NCBI RefSeq assembly: GCF_001544915.2
Contig: NZ_FCOE02000005.1
Location: forward strand, 1 to 64,000
DNA: 64,000 nt
Source of the DNA: Caballeronia pedi
GTDB lineage: Bacteria; Pseudomonadota; Gammaproteobacteria; Burkholderiales; Burkholderiaceae
Direction of reading: 5' to 3'
Every line of letters begins with the position of its first letter. Position 1 is the first letter of the stretch. The notes below the pieces were generated by a model. That model saw nothing but the letters and a program-made list of their open reading frames with translations. It was not told the DNA's origin and ran no database searches. The position numbers were made by a program, and so were the translations under genes. Below are positions 62,264-64,000 of the stretch, in pieces.

Positions 62264-62434
62264 ATGACGCTGATCATCTACCTCGTCGGCTGGCTGATTC
62301 TGATCGGCGGCGTGTCGTGGGCGCTCGTTGCGATGCATGTCTCGCAGCACACGATCATGATCGTCGCCGTCATTATGCTGGGCGTCGCTGTCATCACGGG
62401 CGCCACGCGCGTGCGCAATCGCGACAGGTCGTAA
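62264..62434 (+). CDS. 56-residue membrane protein
   Basis: Two hydrophobic helices, LIIYLVGWLILIGGVSWALV (about residues 3-23) and TIMIVAVIMLGVAVITGATR (about 30-49), with a short basic tail (VRNRDRS). The ATG at 62264 follows AAGGAGAATTCG, an excellent ribosome binding site, and the gene is read by itself. No family is recognised; tiny two-helix proteins of this kind often associate with larger membrane complexes. Confidence 0.7.
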   Translation: MTLIIYLVGWLILIGGVSWALVAMHVSQHTIMIVAVIMLGVAVITGATRVRNRDRS

Positions 62435-62441
62435 CGGTTTG

Positions 62442-62466
62442 GAGGCCGCCAATCATCGGCGGCCTC
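62442..62466. repeat. Perfect hairpin between convergent genes
   Basis: GAGGCCGCC/GGCGGCCTC around AATCATC, a perfect 9-bp stem between the small membrane protein gene and the response regulator gene. Neither side has a T-run, so its terminator role is uncertain. Confidence 0.5.
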
Positions 62467-62484
62467 GAAACGCTTCATGTCAAC

Positions 62485-62895
62485 TCACATCACCACGCGC
62501 GTCCCGACCGCATCCTGGATCAGCGTGACGAGTTCGTCGGGATGAACAGGCTTCACCATGAAATGCTGGAAACCCTCGCCGATACTGCGCAATCGATACT
62601 CTTCGCTGCCGTGCCCCGTCAGCGCGATTGCCACGGAAGGCGGCAGGTTGCCGCGAATTTCGTGATCCCGCAAACGTTGAATGAGATAGAAACCGTCCAT
62701 CTCGGGTAAATCCAGATCGCAGATCACCGCGTCGGGAAGATGCTCGATCGCCGCCTGCGCGCCGTCTTCGGCGTCGGCCAGGGCGAACACTTCCGCACCC
62801 TCTTCTTCCAGCAACATCTGCAGCGATGCCCTGCTTTCCGGATCGTCTTCGATGAGCACGATCCGCATGTGCCCCAGTCTTGCTACTTCGTCCAT
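62485..62895 (-). CDS. Stand-alone response regulator (receiver domain)
   Basis: The 136-residue protein is a single receiver domain: RIVLIEDDPESRASLQMLLE (acidic Asp pair), DAVICDLDLPEMDGFYLI with the phosphoacceptor Asp, ALTGHGSEEYRL and HFMVKPVHPDELVTLIQDAV with the conserved Lys. It has no output domain, so it probably signals by protein contact. ATG 62895 was taken as start; a TTG 21 bases earlier is an alternative, and the ribosome binding site is weak for both. Confidence 0.83.
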   Translation of the reverse strand: MDEVARLGHMRIVLIEDDPESRASLQMLLEEEGAEVFALADAEDGAQAAIEHLPDAVICDLDLPEMDGFYLIQRLRDHEIRGNLPPSVAIALTGHGSEEYRLRSIGEGFQHFMVKPVHPDELVTLIQDAVGTRVVM

Positions 62896-63243
62896 GATGT
62901 TCTTTTCTGCTGCCAAAAACGGAATTCACGCGCGGGTTTCGATCTCTCGCCGCCGCGCGCACGGTTGCGCGCCTTGATTGACAGTAAAACGCGGCGGGAA
63001 TTCCGAACGCACCGTTATTTACGCCGCGCGTGCGCCGGTGCGGAACGCCTCGCGGTTCTGGCGGCGCCGTCGTGCAGAGTTGCCCCGGGCGCAGCGAGCA
63101 CTATCGAGCAAAAACCGGACCGAGACGCGTGCGCAGCCGCGAACGCCTTATTGTGCGGGCGTTTGCGCCGATCCGAGCCGCGCCGCTCCAATCCCCCGCG
63201 CACGACCGTGTAATTCCTGGATCAGCCGTACCCTGTTTTCCCG
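62896..63243. other. Intergenic region between two - strand genes
   Basis: These 348 bases show no convincing gene. A partial hairpin (GCGAACGCC with GGGCGTTTGC, about 63137-63163) lies midway but lacks a T-run. The promoter of the receiver gene should be here; I find no clear boxes. Confidence 0.4.
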
Positions 63244-63999
63244 TCAGACGTTTGTATCGCGGGTGGAATCGGGGCGCGAGGCATTCGAGGTTCCCGCCTG
63301 CAGCAGCGCCCGGTATTCGCTCGGTGTGAGACCGACCGTCGCCTTGAACTGGCGCGTGAAGGCGCTGTGATCCGTATAGCCGCAGAGCGCGGCGACATCG
63401 GTGACCTTCTCGCGCGAGACGAGCAGCGCGGTGGCGGCGTCGAGCCGCGTCTTGAGCAGCACCTGACGCGGCGTCAGATGAAAGACCTTGTGAAAGTAGC
63501 GCTCCAGTTGCGCGATCGACATGTTCGCCATCTGCGCGAGCTGCCGCATGTTGAGCGGCTGCACGTAGTTTTCCTGGATGTGCTGCACCACAGCCGCAAG
63601 CCGGCTGTAGGCCGGATGCGTGCCTTCGGCCGCCTGCAGATCGCGCGAGATGCCCGCGAGCCCGACGATATGCCCCTGCGTGTCATGCAGCGGCTGCTTG
63701 CACGTCATGCACCAGCCGGGTTCGCGTCCCGGATAGAGATGCAGTTCGAGCTGATCGATGAGTTGATGCCCCTGCGCGATGATCGCCTGATCCTGCGCCG
63801 TGTAGATGCGCCCGAAGCGGCGCGGAAACACGTCCTCCGCCGTCTTGCCGATGAGCGCCGACTTGTCGTCCTTGTGGCCGCAGCGGCGCGCGAGCGTGCG
63901 ATTGACCATCGCGTAGCGTGCGTCGCGGTCCTTGACGAAGAACACGATATCCGGCATTGCGTCGAACACGGGCGCGAGCAGCGCGAAATGCGCGAGCAT
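63244..63999 (-). CDS. PAS-AraC transcriptional regulator, possibly cut at the window edge
   Basis: The 251 residues seen have a PAS domain (about 8-120, LLAPVFDAMPDIVFFVKDRD, AHLIG-type core in KDDKSALIGKTAEDVFPRRF) and a C-terminal AraC HTH (about 145-230, LNMRQLAQMANMSIAQLERY, FHKVFHLTPRQVLLKTRLDA and VTDVAALCGYTDHSAFTRQF). PAS-AraC proteins sense small ligands or redox. The frame is open to the edge of the window (the first ATG is at 63999), so the true start could be outside it. Confidence 0.82.
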   Translation of the reverse strand: MLAHFALLAPVFDAMPDIVFFVKDRDARYAMVNRTLARRCGHKDDKSALIGKTAEDVFPRRFGRIYTAQDQAIIAQGHQLIDQLELHLYPGREPGWCMTCKQPLHDTQGHIVGLAGISRDLQAAEGTHPAYSRLAAVVQHIQENYVQPLNMRQLAQMANMSIAQLERYFHKVFHLTPRQVLLKTRLDAATALLVSREKVTDVAALCGYTDHSAFTRQFKATVGLTPSEYRALLQAGTSNASRPDSTRDTNV

Positions 64000-64000
64000 G

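Noticed and set aside
62978..63370. A 130-codon + strand frame in the gap before the AraC gene
   Set aside because: It overlaps the AraC coding region on the other strand and has no protein-like features.

Overview
The window comes from a high-GC beta-proteobacterium of the Burkholderiaceae (Burkholderia sensu lato, most like Paraburkholderia or Caballeronia). The evidence is gene content and style: dense GC-rich coding, an L-rhamnose dehydrogenase route instead of the enterobacterial kinase/aldolase route, an 88-residue IF-1, a BetR-receiver regulator, and many LysR, IclR and TetR regulators. I see no tRNA, rRNA, CRISPR array, intact prophage or intact insertion sequence. Most of the window is ordinary chromosome or second-replicon sequence.

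Region by region. 1-2.6 kb: the end of a shikimate dehydrogenase gene, a lipoprotein, a TPR-glycosyltransferase gene, and a strong candidate small RNA (about 2546-2634) with its own promoter and terminator. 2.7-9.2 kb: alpha/beta hydrolase, conserved hypothetical, a metallo-hydrolase plus MFS transporter module facing two translationally coupled IclR regulators, and pdxY. 9.7-14 kb: glycogen genes glgC-glgA followed by a lipoamide-dehydrogenase-like flavoprotein. 14.6-18.3 kb: valine catabolism genes mmsA-mmsB with a divergent LysR regulator. 18.5-20.3 kb: an M23 endopeptidase, a small coiled-coil membrane protein and a bactofilin, probably one cell-shape module. 20.5-25.6 kb: corA, an isolated infA, and a zwf - ROK glucokinase - HAD phosphatase operon for glucose 6-phosphate metabolism. 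25.8-35.9 kb: arylamine N-acetyltransferase, a second PBP2/FtsI-type transpeptidase, small exported or hypothetical proteins, a formate/nitrite-type channel, a NiCoT nickel/cobalt transporter, a desaturase, a PhnD-like protein and an LLM flavin oxidoreductase.

36-39.6 kb is the accessory part: an H-NS-like protein with an altered DNA-binding loop, an IS630-like HTH protein, a periplasmic protein, and then a visibly lower-GC scar holding an hcp (type VI secretion) fragment, a DUF3592 protein and a gene broken by one in-frame stop codon.

39.7-53.4 kb is an L-rhamnose catabolic region: ABC importer, mutarotase, lactonase-type amidohydrolase, LysR regulator, L-rhamnose 1-dehydrogenase, L-rhamnonate dehydratase, MFS transporter and a 2-keto-3-deoxy-rhamnonate dehydrogenase-type SDR. 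Two of its operons carry nearly the same promoter element at the same distance from their first genes. The last enzyme (diketo-hydrolase or aldolase) is not in the window. A large repetitive exported protein interrupts the cluster.

53.6-64 kb: a Fic (AMP-transferase) gene whose flanks are full of TTTCTCGA-like boxes, a 58-residue membrane protein, a TetR regulator with paired operators, a BetR-receiver regulator facing a hybrid histidine kinase, a NERD-helicase, a glutathione S-transferase, a stand-alone receiver and a PAS-AraC regulator cut by the window edge.
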